Below, piece after piece: positions 1 to 18,400 of a stretch of DNA of 49,034 nucleotides. The stretch covers positions 1 to 49,034 of the forward strand of contig BBXU01002885.1 in NCBI GenBank assembly GCA_001598975.1. The letters run 5' to 3'. The notes under the pieces are model-generated. The model was not told the DNA's origin. It worked only from the letters and a program-made list of their open reading frames with translations, and made no database searches. This DNA is from Parachlorella kessleri (lineage: Eukaryota > Chlorophyta > Trebouxiophyceae > Chlorellales > Chlorellaceae). A program made the position numbers and the translations under genes. Each line of letters begins with the position of its first letter. Positions within the stretch are counted from its first letter, which is position 1.

Positions 1-350
1 CCTCCGGTATTTACTGCCATGCCGCAGTGCAGCTCTGTGTGGGCCCCTACTGGGTGTTTGATTTAGGTGGTTGAGTGCTGCCATCCTGAGCTTGGCAGCT
101 TGGCAGCTGAGCATTGAGTTGGCTAGTCCATGTGTACCATAGCTGGCCTGCAAATACATCTGCAACCTAGTTTCCCTGGGGCCTGAGCATCCTATCTGGA
201 GAAGCAGTGGGACGCCAGACCTGAACTTGAAGCAGTGGAGTTGACGGGCGTTGCTGATGATGGCCGCCTCATTTAGTGGATGACAGACGAAGGACCTTAC
301 ATTTTTGTGTTGTCTATCGTCAAGCCAGCAGGTGTCGAGTCTTTCTGGTG

Positions 351-460
351 AAGTGGTCCGTGGGCTACTATGGTGGCTGTTGGTTGTAAGTGGTCTGTGG
401 GCTACTAAGGTCGCTGTGGGTATAGTAGTTCATGGGCTATTATGGTCGCTGTTGGTTGGA
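351..460. repeat. Three imperfect 37-bp tandem copies
   Basis: Units start near 351, 388 and 424. Each contains a variant of GTGGGCTACTATGG followed by TCGCTGTTGGTTG. The copies differ by several substitutions, so this is a diverged minisatellite. No coding role is apparent. Confidence 0.75.
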
Positions 461-853
461 GTGCGCAAACTAGCAAACATGGCCATCTGCTAGCCGCCAT
501 CTGGGCACATGCGTCGTCATTCGCCATATGTGTACCAATCTCTGTGCAATCGTGTATGTGCATAATTTGCAAATTTTGCCGGGCGAGAGTGTGTTCAGTG
601 CCGTCTGTTGTCTTCTTGTTAGCGTCTATCTGCCATACACCCTCGAAGTCCTACCCTTGAACTGTCGCTGTGTGGGTGCTTCCTGGAAACTAGCACTTCA
701 GTCCTGCCGTGCATCTACCCTCTTTTCATTCCGGGCCAAGTGTCCATCTTCAAGCAGCGCTTGTGTGTACTAGGCTTGTGGGAATCACCAAAGCCAAGCA
801 AGCCAAGCTGGTTCTTGACGTGAGGTGTCCGTCATGTAATATGTGTGGCTTTT

Positions 854-891
854 TGATGAAAAAAGGAAGGCGTGATGAAAAAAGGAAGGCG
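854..891. repeat. Perfect 19-bp tandem duplication
   Basis: TGATGAAAAAAGGAAGGCG occurs twice head to tail (854-872 and 873-891). The copies are identical, which suggests a recent slippage duplication. It lies outside any gene I can support. Confidence 0.9.
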
Positions 892-1061
892 CACCTCAGA
901 ATTTGCCAGGGTACAGCTTCTAGCTCCGTTCAACCAAGCTTGCAAGAGAGGCATATTGACGGCAAGTGGGTGCATCCAACCAGGCCCTGGACAACCCTGC
1001 GGGACATGTTTGGAATCAACCTTATTACCAATATGTCTCTGGTACATCCGCATGTCACTAT

Positions 1062-5045
<3,984 letters not shown>

Positions 5046-5473
5046 AGCTGAGTGTGCTGCGGTCCTGAAGGATGTCCTCCCGAGCCACTGCAACCTGCAG
5101 TCAAGTGCAGGTGCCAACTTGTTGAGCAGCCCGAACCACTACAACACACAGACAAAGTCAAGGTCGTTGCTAACAGGTAGGAGATCGGGGCTTCACCTTG
5201 AAGGCGCCCCCCTACACAACAACAAGCGGCAGCCGCCTCCTAGCCCTGACAATCTCATGATCCCTACTAACACGACCGATCAGCAGTCTGCAACTCCGCG
5301 GTTGCAGAGGGTCATGCAAAACTTGATACCGTCCAAGGCGCCGAGATGCTGCTCCCGCCGGCTGTTGTTTCTTCTGCGTTTCTTCTTTGAAAGCCCCAAA
5401 CAAAGCTATACTTAAGATAAGGGTTACACGACAGGAACTCTCACGGCCGTCACGCGCCAGGTGACAAGCAACA
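5046..5473. promoter_or_regulatory. Divergent intergenic region between Nudix-PHPT and TrpRS genes
   Basis: About 430 bp separate the two start codons, so both promoters must lie here or in the 5' UTRs. I see no clear TATA box. Part of the left side may be 5' exon of the Nudix gene, since its frame remains open to at least 5117. Confidence 0.45.
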
Positions 5474-8400
5474 ATGACTGCCGAGGAGCAGCAAGAAAAC
5501 GGGATACAAGAAGAGGAGCAGCCTCCTGCCAATGATGGAGACCAGGTGCGATGGTGTGATGGGGCACGCAGCGATATGGCATGTACGTACATGGGACTCG
5601 GCTCCTGCAACTAGCTACCTCTGTTCTGAGCTATCCACGCACAGCTCGGCCAGTTTATATATATGTTATATTACATCGTGCAGCCTTATAGCGCTAGTTA
5701 ATGGGCTTTTAGTCGTGCAGGTGTGCATCCAGCCACGTCAGTTAAGCCTGTAGCCAACTCCTGCACATGCTCCTGCCACACAGGTGATCACTCCCTGGGA
5801 CGTTCAAGGCGGTGCCGATGGCAAAATAGACTATAACAAGCTGGTAGAGCAGTTCGGGTGCCAGAAAATTGATGAGGCACTGGTGCAGCGAATAGAGAAG
5901 CTTACAGGGCGACCAGCCCACCCCTTCTTAAAGCGCGGCACCTTCTTTGCGCATAGGTGAGCTGCGCTGTGCTGCACAACTACTGCGACTCTAAACACAG
6001 TGACAGCTATGCCATTCTTGCTTGCTTGTAATGGTCAGTAGGCAGCTGCCTTACATGCTCTCAGAAAGCAGCGTGAGCTGTCAGGCGTTGCAGCAACAGA
6101 CGCTAGGCAAGGGTTGCTGGCTTGACAGGATGGGTTATCAAGCTGCAGGGCTTGTGCCATTGAACGAATGACAAGAGGCTCTCTCATTCTCATTGTTGCT
6201 GCGTCTACTGCCTGGGTACACTGCAGGGACTTGCGAGAAATCCTGGACCACTACGAGAAGGGGAAGCCCTTCTACTTGTATACAGGCAGGGTGAGTGGCA
6301 TCAAAGGTGTGCAGCATGAGTGTACGACCAGTGGAACCAGGGTTCCTCATAGCCTACAAGGGAGTTTGATGCGCGCACTTAAGAGTCTGCAGCTATGCGC
6401 CCTGCCTGAAGGAATCGACAACTCTCAGCGCACAAGACCATGACATTTGTCGAATGAAGATTCGCCTTAGCCACATGCCTCATTCCTCAGCAGAGGATGC
6501 CCCAGTGCTTATAGCAGTGCCTGCTGAGCATGCTGCGCAGGGACCCTCCAGCGAAGCGCTGCACCTGGGGCACCTGGTCCCCTTCATGTTTACCAAGTAT
6601 CTGCAAGACGCTTTCAAGGTCCCCCTAGTGATCCAGCTGACTGATGACGAAAAATTCCTGTGGAAGTGAGTTGCATGAAGTCAAATTTTGCAGCTGTGAT
6701 CTGAGTCACAGTCAGGCAGTCCGAAGGAGTGAAGTTCTAGGTGTTGGACAATATCACTTAGTGGCCATGACATCCTCTGTGCCCTCTCTCACTCTGCAGC
6801 CCCATGCCCTGCTGCCCTGCTGCCCTGCTGCGCCATCTAAACCTAGATTGCCGACCTGCAATAGTTACTCTTCCGCCCGGTCGGGAAGGCAGTCCTATGA
6901 GCAGTATAAGTGGTCGAACTTGAACCTACCTAGCTGCATCCTACTCCTAGCCTAGGCTGCAGGTTCCTAAATAGGGGTGGGGCCGGGCGGCTAGCTCAGA
7001 AGAACTTCAGAGATGCCTTGCTCGCCGTTTTCCCCCAGCTGCCAGCCTTGCTCTGCAAGGGGCTGGAGCGAGGAGGAAGCCCTGCGGCTTGCTTGGGAGG
7101 CCTGCTAGCCTCAGCGGTGACGGCGCGCACATTTAGCCAGGCTGTGGAGCCCTGCATTGCTGGCAACCCGCTGTGGCTGCGGGGGCGTAGTGAGGGCGAC
7201 GCTCGGCGGTTGTTTGGAGATGGCCACTGGCCTCCAATACTGAAGGTTGTGGCTATCAGTGTGAGTAAAGCATGCAACCTGCCCTGCAGGGGCTTGAGCG
7301 TGGAAGAAACGCGGCGTCTAGCACGGGAGAACTGCAAGGACATCATTGCCTGCGGCTTCGATGTCTCCCGCACGTTCATCTTCTCGGACTTTGAGTATGT
7401 TGGGGGCCCCTTCTACCGCAACATCGCGCGCATCCAGCGCATGGTGACCATGAACCAGGTGGGGCACAACAGCCACCTGCACTTTATGGGGCAAGGTCAC
7501 ATGTGGCAAATCTACATGCGCTCCTCTTGTGTGCACTGCTAGTACAGCACATTGCGACCAGGAACAAGTGTGGGCCGTGTTTAGCAGGCAATGTGTAGCT
7601 AGCATGTGCTGGCGCTTTCCCTCGCTTGTCACTGAGGCTCCTTGGTCTTCCTTCTTCCCTGGCCCCACTGTCTTTACGTTGGCACATTTCTGGACCTGCC
7701 ACATCAAACCGAAATAGTGGCAGCTCTAGCCTGAGATCCATAATCAAAGTAAGACCGTGGGAGGCCCAAAGGTGTGTTGGGTGTCTTCCGGCTGCAGGTC
7801 CGCGGCATTTTTGGGTTTACGATGGACGACTGCATCGGCAAGATTGCGTTCCCTGCCATTCAGGTCCGCAACCTCTGCTGCACCTGCCTCTATTTATTTG
7901 ACCGGCAGGAAGGGTCCAGCATGTCCCTACAGTGCAGTTATGAATGACGCGTGGATGGTGTATGTCAACATGGTTGGCCTGCAGGAAGGGTCCAGCATGT
8001 TCACTCCGTGCAGTGATGATTAAATTGTAGATGGTCATTTGACAGCTGTATTGTAGTCTGGAGTTTGACTGGCACCTGTCACTGCGTGCAGGCGGCGCCC
8101 TCTTTCCCAGATAGTTTCCCGCACATGTTTGGGGACCGGAAAGATGTGAGGTGCGGTGGTAATGTGCAGCAAGCTCGGGAGTGTCAGCTTGCAGCTTCAG
8201 GGTTTTCACGAGAGTCTGAACCTCAATGTGAAGTCATTCTCCTCAGAGCAGCAGCAGCAGCGCTTTATCCCGAGCGGCAGGCACGCGCCTCCAGAACCCT
8301 GGTCATAGTGCCTGCCCTCGCTGGCCGACTCTCCCCCGCAGGTGCCTCATCCCCTGCGCCATTGACCAGGACCCCTACTTTCGCATGACCCGAGACGTGG

Positions 8401-10183
8401 CGCCCCGCATGGGCCATCACAAACCCGCGCTCATAGAGTCACGCTTCTTCCCAGCGCTGCAGGTGGGTGGGTGGGTGGTGCCAGGCCAGGCCAGGTCCGT
8501 CACAGGTCGTGCAGTAGTCAGGGTTGTGTGAGGCAGGCGGCTTGAGCGAGCAGGGTGCCAGGATGCTTAGGGCAGGCTGCACAAGGCCGCTTTGGCTTTG
8601 TCTCGTCGCTGATTCTGTGACGCCCTGATGCAGACGTGTGCAGGCACGTAGGCCGTACAAAATGGGGGGATCCGACTGCTTGCCCCCTGCAGGGTGAGAG
8701 CGGCAAGATGAGCGCGTCAGACGAGAACAGCGCCATCTTTGTGAGCGACAACCCCAAGCAGATCAAGAACAAGGTCAACAAGTACGCCTTCAGTGGGGGC
8801 CAGCCGACCGTCGAGGAGCACCGGGCCAAGGGTGGGTGTCATCTCATCAACCATATCAGTCTTGCCTATACACGAATCAGGCTGTGGAGTGAGGCATTGT
8901 TGACCCCTGGCACGGTACCCAAGGGCCCTGCCATGGGTGCATCCAGGGGCGGACAAGTCGCACAGGAAATTGTTCCCCATACCCTGTGCTCATGCTCAAG
9001 CTCGGTCCAGTCTGTATAAGTTTGGGGACTGGCAGCGGGCGTACTGCCTCACTCTTTCTCAACACACGCTGCCAAGCCTCTCCTAGTATGTACTGTGTCG
9101 CCCAATGTTGGGGTTCTTTTGACCTGGCAGTCTCCTGTCGCGGTGGAACGTGCTGCGTATGTGTCAGCGGGAGGCACACGTGCCGACCTCTTATCAACGT
9201 GCCCTGCACCGCTTCACAAGCTTCCAACTGGATTGACAAGGGAATGGAAAGCCCTACACTGCTGCTGAGAGGATGGCAGCTTTCTCATGTCCCCCATGCA
9301 GACGCCAAGCTGGACATAGCCTTGAAGGTGCACCATTGCTCTAGAGAGACTCCCCCAAGGCCTTGTGCCTAGGTTAGCTACGTGAAGACCAGTCCTGCGC
9401 AACTTTTCTACTATGTGCAGGTGCCAACCTGGATGTGGATGTGCCCTGGAAGTGGCTCAACTTCTTCCTGGAGGATGACCAGCGGCTGCAGCGGATTGGG
9501 GAGGAGTATGGGTCGGGGCGGATGCTGACTGGCGAAATCAAGGCAGAGCTAATTGAGGTGAGGGGGGAAGGCCCTGACTGACCAACCAGGCCCCCCGGTT
9601 GAGGTGAAATAATGTGTTAAATGTTGAGAGAAGCACCAGAACATGGTCACGGGCATGACGCATGGCACAGTTCTGATGGAGGTGGAGGGAAGAGTACATA
9701 CCAGGCATAGCATCGGCAGGCGTTTGCATGGTGGGACTTGGCATGCTGTTGTGCGCTGGCAACACTTCGACGGCAAGCCGAGGGCCAGTGCGAATCCGGA
9801 GCTAGCTGGGGTGGAATTTTGGCGTGTGTGGGATCCTCGTTGTCCTCTTACTCTAGTGTTGATGGCACCTGGGAAGCGGGGCCTGCCAACCAAGATCGAT
9901 GTTGAGACGGAGCTGCTGTGCTGTAGCAGGCCGTGTGTTTTGACTGCATGACAGCCTTCCCAACCAACTTTGCCGTAGGGGTTATTTTCCTGGCTAATGG
10001 AGAAGAGCCAGCTGCCAATAGTGTACCCTCCAGCGCCGGCTATCACGACAGGCCGGATCCTCTTTGGTGCCGCAGGTCCTGGTAGAGCTAGTGGAGCGGC
10101 ATCAGAGAGCGCGGGCACAAGTTACTGACGAGATAGTGGACGCCTTTATGGCTGTGCGGACAATGCCACATATGTTTGGCTAG
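5474..10183 (+). CDS. WARS: Tryptophanyl-tRNA synthetase, eukaryotic cytosolic type
   Basis: Eleven exons: 5474-5545, 5784-5956, 6227-6290, 6541-6665, 7290-7458, 7798-7863, 8092-8150, 8342-8462, 8693-8831, 9421-9557 and 10076-10183. All introns are GT-AG and the product is 410 residues. It charges tRNA-Trp in the cytosol. Class I signatures are present: a HIGH-type motif HLGH at 111-114 after GPSSEAL, and KMSAS at 288-292. Family blocks in order include [51 protein letters not shown]-type [37 protein letters not shown] and the C-terminal VTDEIV. There is no N-terminal WHEP domain and no transit peptide, which fits a cytosolic algal or plant enzyme. The long intron 6666-7289 contains an open frame that would join the next exon, but alignment supports removing it. 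The family assignment is secure; the exact first exon is the least certain part. Confidence 0.95.
7900..8036. repeat. Imperfect direct repeat inside a TrpRS intron
   Basis: Two copies, near 7904-7958 and 7980-8034, share GGAAGGGTCCAGCATGT, then a GTGCAG-T-ATGA block and a final GATGGT. They lie about 76 bp apart within the intron between exons 7798-7863 and 8092-8150. This is an intronic duplication with no coding effect. Confidence 0.7.
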
Positions 10184-11004
10184 CACAATTGAACTAAGGA
10201 AGGAGGCCTCCTAGGAGGGCTTTGTGGGTGTCGAGGGCTCCTCCTTTCAGATGTGGAGGCATGGCACGTTGGGATTTCATTTGTTGTGAATGCCATCTGT
10301 GCTGGGCTGTGGGGCTGCTATTTGGTGGCTTGCTTGGAAATGCAGCTAGATTGGAGGCATGGCTAGACGAGTCCGGAGTTAGTTGTTGCAACTACATCTG
10401 TGCTGGGTTTCTGGCCGCAGTTTGGTGGCTACCTTAGGAGGGCAAATAGATTAGGAGGTTGCGCGGCTGGCTGCAGGCCTTGAGAGCAAACATGGACACC
10501 ACTGCAAGAAGGAAGTCCCACGAACACCGTGCTTAACATTGTTCTCCCCGAGTCTTGCAAAGACATTCTATCTTGCTTGGCTCGTCTGACTCTCATGCCA
10601 GGGGCGCAACCATGGGCGCAACACTGGGCACATGGTCTAGATCCATGCGGTATCCATCAGATCCATACAGCTAAATTGCGCGTCCCCCACCGCGAGGCCT
10701 CGCGAGGCCTTGAGGCAGTGGTCGTGCGGTTTCTATAGATATAGTTGCAGAGACAAGCTGAACTACAGCGTTGTCCGCTGCTGGCCTACCAGTTGTTCGG
10801 TCGTGCCTTCCAGTACACCTTGCCTTCTCGTTCATATCTTGAGAAATAACTAGATCGAAGTGGTGAGGCCTTGATCGGCAGGGCGTCCCTCTAGCAGAGT
10901 CAGGCCCCTCTGTGGCGTTTGCACTCTTTGTACCAGGGACAAACAGCCACAACACCCCTAGCCAAACCACTCTTCAAAGGTCTTTGTTGGCGGAGCCAGA
11001 GGCC
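10184..11004. other. Intergenic region, TrpRS 3' end to ARL1 start
   Basis: This holds the TrpRS 3' UTR and the ARL1 upstream region and 5' UTR. Two similar blocks around GTTGTGAATG / GTTGCAACT followed by CATCTGTGCTGGG (about 10280-10310 and 10382-10412) suggest a local duplication. I see no TGTAA motif, TATA box or coding exon. Confidence 0.5.
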
Positions 11005-13023
<2,019 letters not shown>

Positions 13024-13397
13024 CTGGTGACCACACAGCCGGGCGTAGGGCGGCGTAGGTTTGCCCAACTGGCACAGCGACTACTGGGCTGGACAGTAGC
13101 TGTGTGGAGTCGGGGCTGGCGGCTGGAAGAACTGTGCAGGGTTCCGGGTGGCTGGTTTGAATGAGCTTGCAGAACATCGTAGGGCTGTGGCCCTGACGAC
13201 AGGAAAACATGCACGCCTCGCATCTTACAACTTTAGATTCCGCTGGCTTTAGCTCTGTGTTTGACTGTCGAGAATGCTTGACATCGGTCTACTAGGATCA
13301 TCACCAGGACTGCAGACTGTGTTGTCACGTTTGACTTCCGACATGATAACAAAATAACCCTCCATTGATGCCAGGGAAGAGTAGGATATCTGATTAC
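13024..13397. other. Convergent intergenic region, ARL1 and Tim17-family gene
   Basis: The 3' ends of two genes face each other across 374 bp. TTACA at 13225-13229 (TGTAA on minus) is a plausible polyadenylation signal for the minus-strand gene, about 170 nt past its stop. No equivalent was found for ARL1. Confidence 0.5.
13225..13229 (-). terminator. Candidate UGUAA polyadenylation signal
   Basis: TGTAA on the minus strand lies about 170 nt downstream of the Tim17-family stop codon. UGUAA is the usual signal in green algae. The motif is short and occurs by chance, so this is a position-based call. Confidence 0.4.
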
Positions 13398-15251
13398 CTA
13401 CCGACGCACTAGCTTGCAGGCCGCAGCCTCACCACAGTCCCCAAACTGGCAGGGTGCCAGCACCGCCAGCACCGGCATGGCTGGTGATAACAGCTGCCGC
13501 ACGGCATCCCTGTGATGCTGCTGCATGGACCTTGCCTGCTGCGCTAGCTGCTGCGCAGCAGCTTCTAGCCATGGTGGAGGCTGCTGCCTGCTGCTGGCCC
13601 CGGCTTGCTGCTGAGGGCAGTGCAGCCAGCCTGCTTCGTCACAGCTGGAGGGGCACCTAGGTGGGCTGCTGCCCCCAGCGCTACTGCTGCCGGCCGCGGA
13701 TCTGCTAACCTCCCTAGCAGACCCCGTTGTTCGTGGTCCACTGGTGCTTGGGGTGTTCCTCTGTGCCTGGCTTGGGAAGGACGAAGAGGAGACACTGGGC
13801 AAGCTTGCAGAAGATGTTGCTGTGAAGCTGCTGGCTATGCCTGCTGCGTCTACAGCTGCTTCGGCCCTGCCGCCTTGCACGCCATCAAGGAAGTAGCTGG
13901 CAATGCCAAACAGGGCGCAGCTCTGGAGCGCCGACTGGGGTCCACCTGTAGAGCGGACCAACAGCAAAGTGTCAGCCAGAGCGCACTTCAGCTAAGAGCT
14001 TCTCAGACATGCAAGGACACCGCCATAAGAATTTGAACCTCACAATCATGGGTCAGCGACAAGCCACGCAAGCGCCCAGTTCATCCCTTGCAACCCTGCA
14101 GGTCCCCTGCTTTGTTTTTTTTCCCACAAGACTCACCGTTCCAGCCCAAGGCCAGGCCTGTCGCGCAGCCGGCAGCTGCCCCGTTCCATCCTGCAAAGTG
14201 AGCAAACACCAACATCCTGGGCTGGTTACTGCCGGGCCTTGCCAGTAAGATACCTCAAGCAAACCCAACCTCCATGTAGCCTGTACAGCAGCAAGCTTCC
14301 CAGCTCTGCACTACCTCATCTGTACCATTTCACCCTGGTAAGGTATGGTATACATTAGGTATGGGCAACATTGGTGTAGCTACTGGTCTTATGCAGGCAT
14401 GAGGAGCAACACAGGTCACAACTGATGAAGCCAGGGTCTAGGCCTTGCAAGCAATAATATAATGCCTTCAATAATGCATCGCCAGTCGATCTTGCAACCA
14501 CATCAACATATGTTCCTCACCATCCTCCTTCTGCCTGATGCGCTTTGCAAAGCAGGAAACCGCCGCGTATAGGCCACCAATGATGGCAAATGACTGCAGG
14601 CAGGTTTAGCCACCTGATAAGCGTGGCCCACCTGTTCACTTCCAGCGTACTAAGAACTTCGAGATATCGACAACAGCATGCATGTCATGATATACATAGC
14701 TATCGCTGTGCACAATAAGGTGCTGAGGAGTTGCAGTGTGCTGTCACTTCTAACACCTGGCGCTTGCCAATCCCAGCATGTTTGGTAGCAGGCCGGCAGT
14801 CACGCGCGCAGCAAATGCCAGCAGAGTCAGGGGCAAGGCATGGCAGTCTTATCACCTTGGCAGAATTCCAACTTTCAGCCAAGGAGGCTTTAAATGTGCC
14901 CTTCAGGCGGTGGCGCATCCAGTAGCCCCCTGCACGGTATGCTGACAGTGTCAGCCTGACATCTATGTTGGCGGGCACATGGCTCACACAGTCAGGCAGA
15001 CAGCTTTTTATCTATCAAAAAAATCCCTCACCAAAGCCGAACACGTAGCCAAGTGCGCCACCGCTTAGGCCAGCTCCCAGGCCACTGATGGTGCAAGGCG
15101 TTTGCCAGGATGACTCTGATGCCTCTGATGCAGGTTTTACTTCAACAGGCTCCGCTGTCTTGGAGTCTATCTTCAGTGCCAGCACAGGGCCTTCAGCAAG
15201 ACTCTTCGTTCTCAACCCCTCACCGTTACTCTTCTTCTTCGTTTTTGCCAT
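13398..15251 (-). CDS. Tim17/Tim22/Tim23-family inner-membrane import protein (HP30/TIM22-like)
   Basis: Exons 15251-15032, 14929-14856, 14593-14521, 14190-14137 and 13945-13398 encode 322 residues; all introns are GT-AG. The N-terminus is basic (MAKTKKKS). The family core is spread over exons 1-5: a glycine-rich first membrane segment (ISGLGAGLSGGALGYVF), then ESWNSAKSFAIIGGLY, AVSCFAKRIRQKED, a glycine/alanine segment with CATGLALGWNGG, and GPQSALQSCALFGIASYF. This is the four-span arrangement of Tim17/22/23 and PRAT proteins. The KRIRQKED and GPQSAL pattern resembles the plant chloroplast/mitochondrial HP30 and TIM22-like branch. The last 150 or so residues are a Ser/Ala/Gln-rich tail with no SAM domain that I can see, longer than usual. 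The likely role is protein or amino-acid transport across an organelle inner membrane; mitochondrion or plastid cannot be decided. It is divergent from the CoA-ligase-like gene, with 231 bp between starts. Confidence 0.82.
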
Positions 15252-15299
15252 GGTTCTCAGCAATCTGTCTGTCCGTTCGTTATGCAGCCAAGAGAACGG

Positions 15300-15307
15300 T
15301 ATAAAAA
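15300..15307 (+). promoter_or_regulatory. Possible TATA box for the CoA-ligase-like gene
   Basis: TATAAAAA lies about 180 bp upstream of the ATG at 15483, in the 231-bp region shared by two divergent genes. If functional it implies a 5' UTR of about 150 nt for the plus-strand gene. No mirrored box was seen for the minus-strand gene. Confidence 0.35.
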
Positions 15308-15482
15308 GCAAACGAATCTCAGTATCTGCCAGCTGGTGGGTACCCTCAGGTCTCGGCACAGGCCATGCATGCACTGATCGAACAGAAAGGTCACTCCTTG
15401 TCAAGCTTCTTCCCGTTTATCTTCCTTTGAACAAGTCTGCAAGGCAACATAAATAAAAAAGAGATCTGGGAGCCGTGTTCCA

Positions 15483-18400
15483 ATGCCACCCAGCGTACCT
15501 GCTGCTGTTTCACAGTGGAGCCGCACCCACGTGGATCACATTCTACAGCCAGCAGAGAAGGAAGGGGAGTGCACCCCACAGGCAGCAGTGGACTGCTTGC
15601 TTGAGCTGCACAGGCTTGCAGCTGCAACAGTCCCAGCCTACAAGGAGTTCCTTGCCAGCCAAGGTGGGGTCCCTGTTGGCGAGGGCTCAGCAAGCACTGA
15701 GAGCGTGCCTTTCACCACAAAGGAGAGCTATTACCACAAGTGGCCTTTGAGCCAGCGATGCCAAAAAGGCACGCTCTCACACGCCACGTTTGTACACAGC
15801 TCCAGCGGCAGCAGCGGATGCCCCACGTATTGGTGAGCTCAGCTGGGGCCAAAGCAGCCAGCAAGGTGTAGTTCACATACATTGAGCGGCTTCAGGAACC
15901 GCTCGCATGGAAATCAAGGGGATGGCTCACGCTGTGATTCAGACCTAAGGTACTGGTGTGACACTCACTCGGCTTATGATGAGCAGGTGCAGAAACCGAT
16001 TTGATGAGCTGGTTGTCTGTGCGCGCTTTGAGCAAGTTTTCCGGGACAACTTTGCGGCTCAGGAGCGAACCACTTTGGCGGTAAGCGCCCTGTATCGCAC
16101 CCTTCCGCCCCCCCTGACCCCTTGATATCTCCTGCTTCATCCCTAAAACACATATTCGTTATTCAAGGCTTAACCAAGCAAATACCGGGTTTGCACTGGT
16201 ACCTGTATACCATGAGGAAGGCCAAACTGTGCTGGGCAGGAGCATGCCTTGAGCGACGCATAACCCTGCCACCGTGCAGGTGGTGGCTTTCCCTCTTGGG
16301 GTTTGGGTTGGCGGCCTCTTTACTACTATGTGCCTTGACCTGCTGTCCGTTAAGGGCTACAGCATCACAACGGTCACACCAGGTATGCTTGTGTGTGTTT
16401 CACTTGCGACACACGCACTCCTGCTCCCAGCCAACTGCAGCAGTTCTTGCATTGCGAAGTGAGAATGAAGGAATACAAATACCTGGTACCTGCTCAGCAG
16501 GGTCGCAGGGCCTCTAGATTCCATGCGAATGTAGCGAAGTACAGCCAATTCCAATGCCAGCAAAGCCCACGAAGTACTCTTGAGCCCTTTGAAGGTCCCT
16601 GCATGTTGTGTCTCGCTAGGAAGGCATGTGTGGGCCCCCAAGCGCAGAGCAGGGGCCACTGCACCAGGAACGCCATGTTCTAAGCAGTGCAGCCACTGCT
16701 GTAGGTAACAAGCCAGCGGATGTGCTACAAGTGGTCCAGGACCTAGGGCCTGACTTTGACCAGGTGGTGCTGCTGGGGTAACCCCCTGCAATGAAGGAGG
16801 TCGTGGATGCAGGTGTGCCTCCTGGGCAACACTAGACCGCAATGTGCTAGGAGAGGACATGTCTGACAGTGCTATAGAGATAAAGCTGTTTGAGGCTGCT
16901 TGACATTGTTGTTGCTTTGAGAGCAGTAGCCGTGTTATTGCTTATCGCACTAACCCAGCCTGGAGACAGCCGGAGGCTACCTTGTCAAACCTTGGTATGA
17001 AACAAGGCATGGTGGTTCCTGGCCACGCGAAATCTACAGCAGGCATTCACAAAAACTATTGACAGATTGACATGTATGTAGCTTGTAGGCATAGCTCAGG
17101 GACTAGCCTGGAAGCGCTTCAAGTTGAAAATGATCCTGGCGGGGGAGGTGTTTAGCGAGGAATGGCGGGACCTTATGGTGAAGAGGTGCGGGCAACCATG
17201 GTGCATGGCTCTCACTTGAGCCACCTCGACTGCATCTACGGGATGTGCTATGCTGCTGCTGTGGGAAGCAAATTGGTTTATTGACTGATGGCTCCCACTG
17301 TCCATCTGCACCACGTGCTTCCAATTCTGTGCGCTCCTGCTGCTTGTTTCTCTCTGCTATGCGGTCTGATGAACACACCTCCCTCACTTGATGGCCCCCT
17401 CTGCTTTGCGTGTCTCCGCAGGTGTGGCATGCTTGACGTGCTGCGGGACGTGGTATCAATCTATGGCACCGCGGACGCCGGCGTCATTGGCAATGAGACA
17501 GCTGTTTCGGTTGCTGTGCGGCGGTGGCTGGCTCAGCATCCAGAGGTGAGGCGAAAGTGGTGCCCCAGCATAGGTGAAGTCATATAAACCATGTTAGCAG
17601 CGCCATGTGCAGTGTGTATGCCAGCATTGAGCAGCAGCCCTGGTGTTGCCACCTCTGTACTGCCTTGGAATGCTCTGTAAACACGGTTGGGATTGAGGGC
17701 ACGTATTGTAGCTTGGGGTGCCCTCACCTGAGCTGCCGGTGGGTTGGAATACTCAAATGCAGTTTGCAGTGTTCTGATGTGCTCCGCTTCATCTAGGTTA
17801 TCACCTGCGTCCGTGCGGTGTTGGGTACTCATGCAAGGATTTATAACAAATGGATGTGTGCCCTTCATGACAGGCTGGAAGGGTAGTACGCGGGTGAAAC
17901 AGCAGCCTGGCCTCCCGACATGCATCCGTTGGTTAGCGCAAGAGGCGTGTCATCTGCCTGTCACAGGTGGCGAGGGAGCTGTTTGGGCAGGAGAGGCTAC
18001 CCACCCTGGTGCAGTATGACCCCTTCGCAAGGCTCCTAGAAACTCATCCCCAAGATGGCGAGCCCACTCGTGCTTACTGTGCCCAGCGTCGCATTGCTGG
18101 GCAGCGCTGTGGGGTGGTGTGCCGGGCCATGCTGTGTTCCACGGTGCCGTTGTGTCTTTCCATGCAGCTGCCTTAAGTCCCCATGCTGGTACATCTTGCG
18201 TCGCTTCCTCCGCTGCATTCCCAGGGTCTTCAATTGGTGACAAGTTTCCCAGCCCAGTTCCCTGTGGCAACAAAAGCCTCAGGGCAACACCTGCTCTGCC
18301 AGTGCTTCTCAACGAGCTAGCATCCTATGGAGCTTGTAAGATCAAGTTTCAGTGAACTGTCATATAGGTTTGCCAACTCCATGCAGCCTCCTGCCTGGCA

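Larger units (their letters stand above)
1..1061. other. Region with no supported gene
   Basis: This stretch lies downstream of the minus-strand Nudix-PHPT gene. Its open frames are short and mutually overlapping, with no conserved motif I recognise. It holds two small tandem repeats, listed separately. A TTACA at 297-301 (TGTAA on the minus strand) is the nearest algal-type polyadenylation motif for the minus-strand gene, which would imply a 3' UTR of about 760 nt. That is inference only. A gene truncated by the left window edge cannot be excluded. Confidence 0.5.

Noticed and set aside
16777..16812. A 35-nt GT-AG intron that would remove the internal TAA of the CoA-ligase-like gene
   Set aside because: It would also delete the conserved KEVVDA block, and its length is below normal intron limits; the downstream frame then stops soon.
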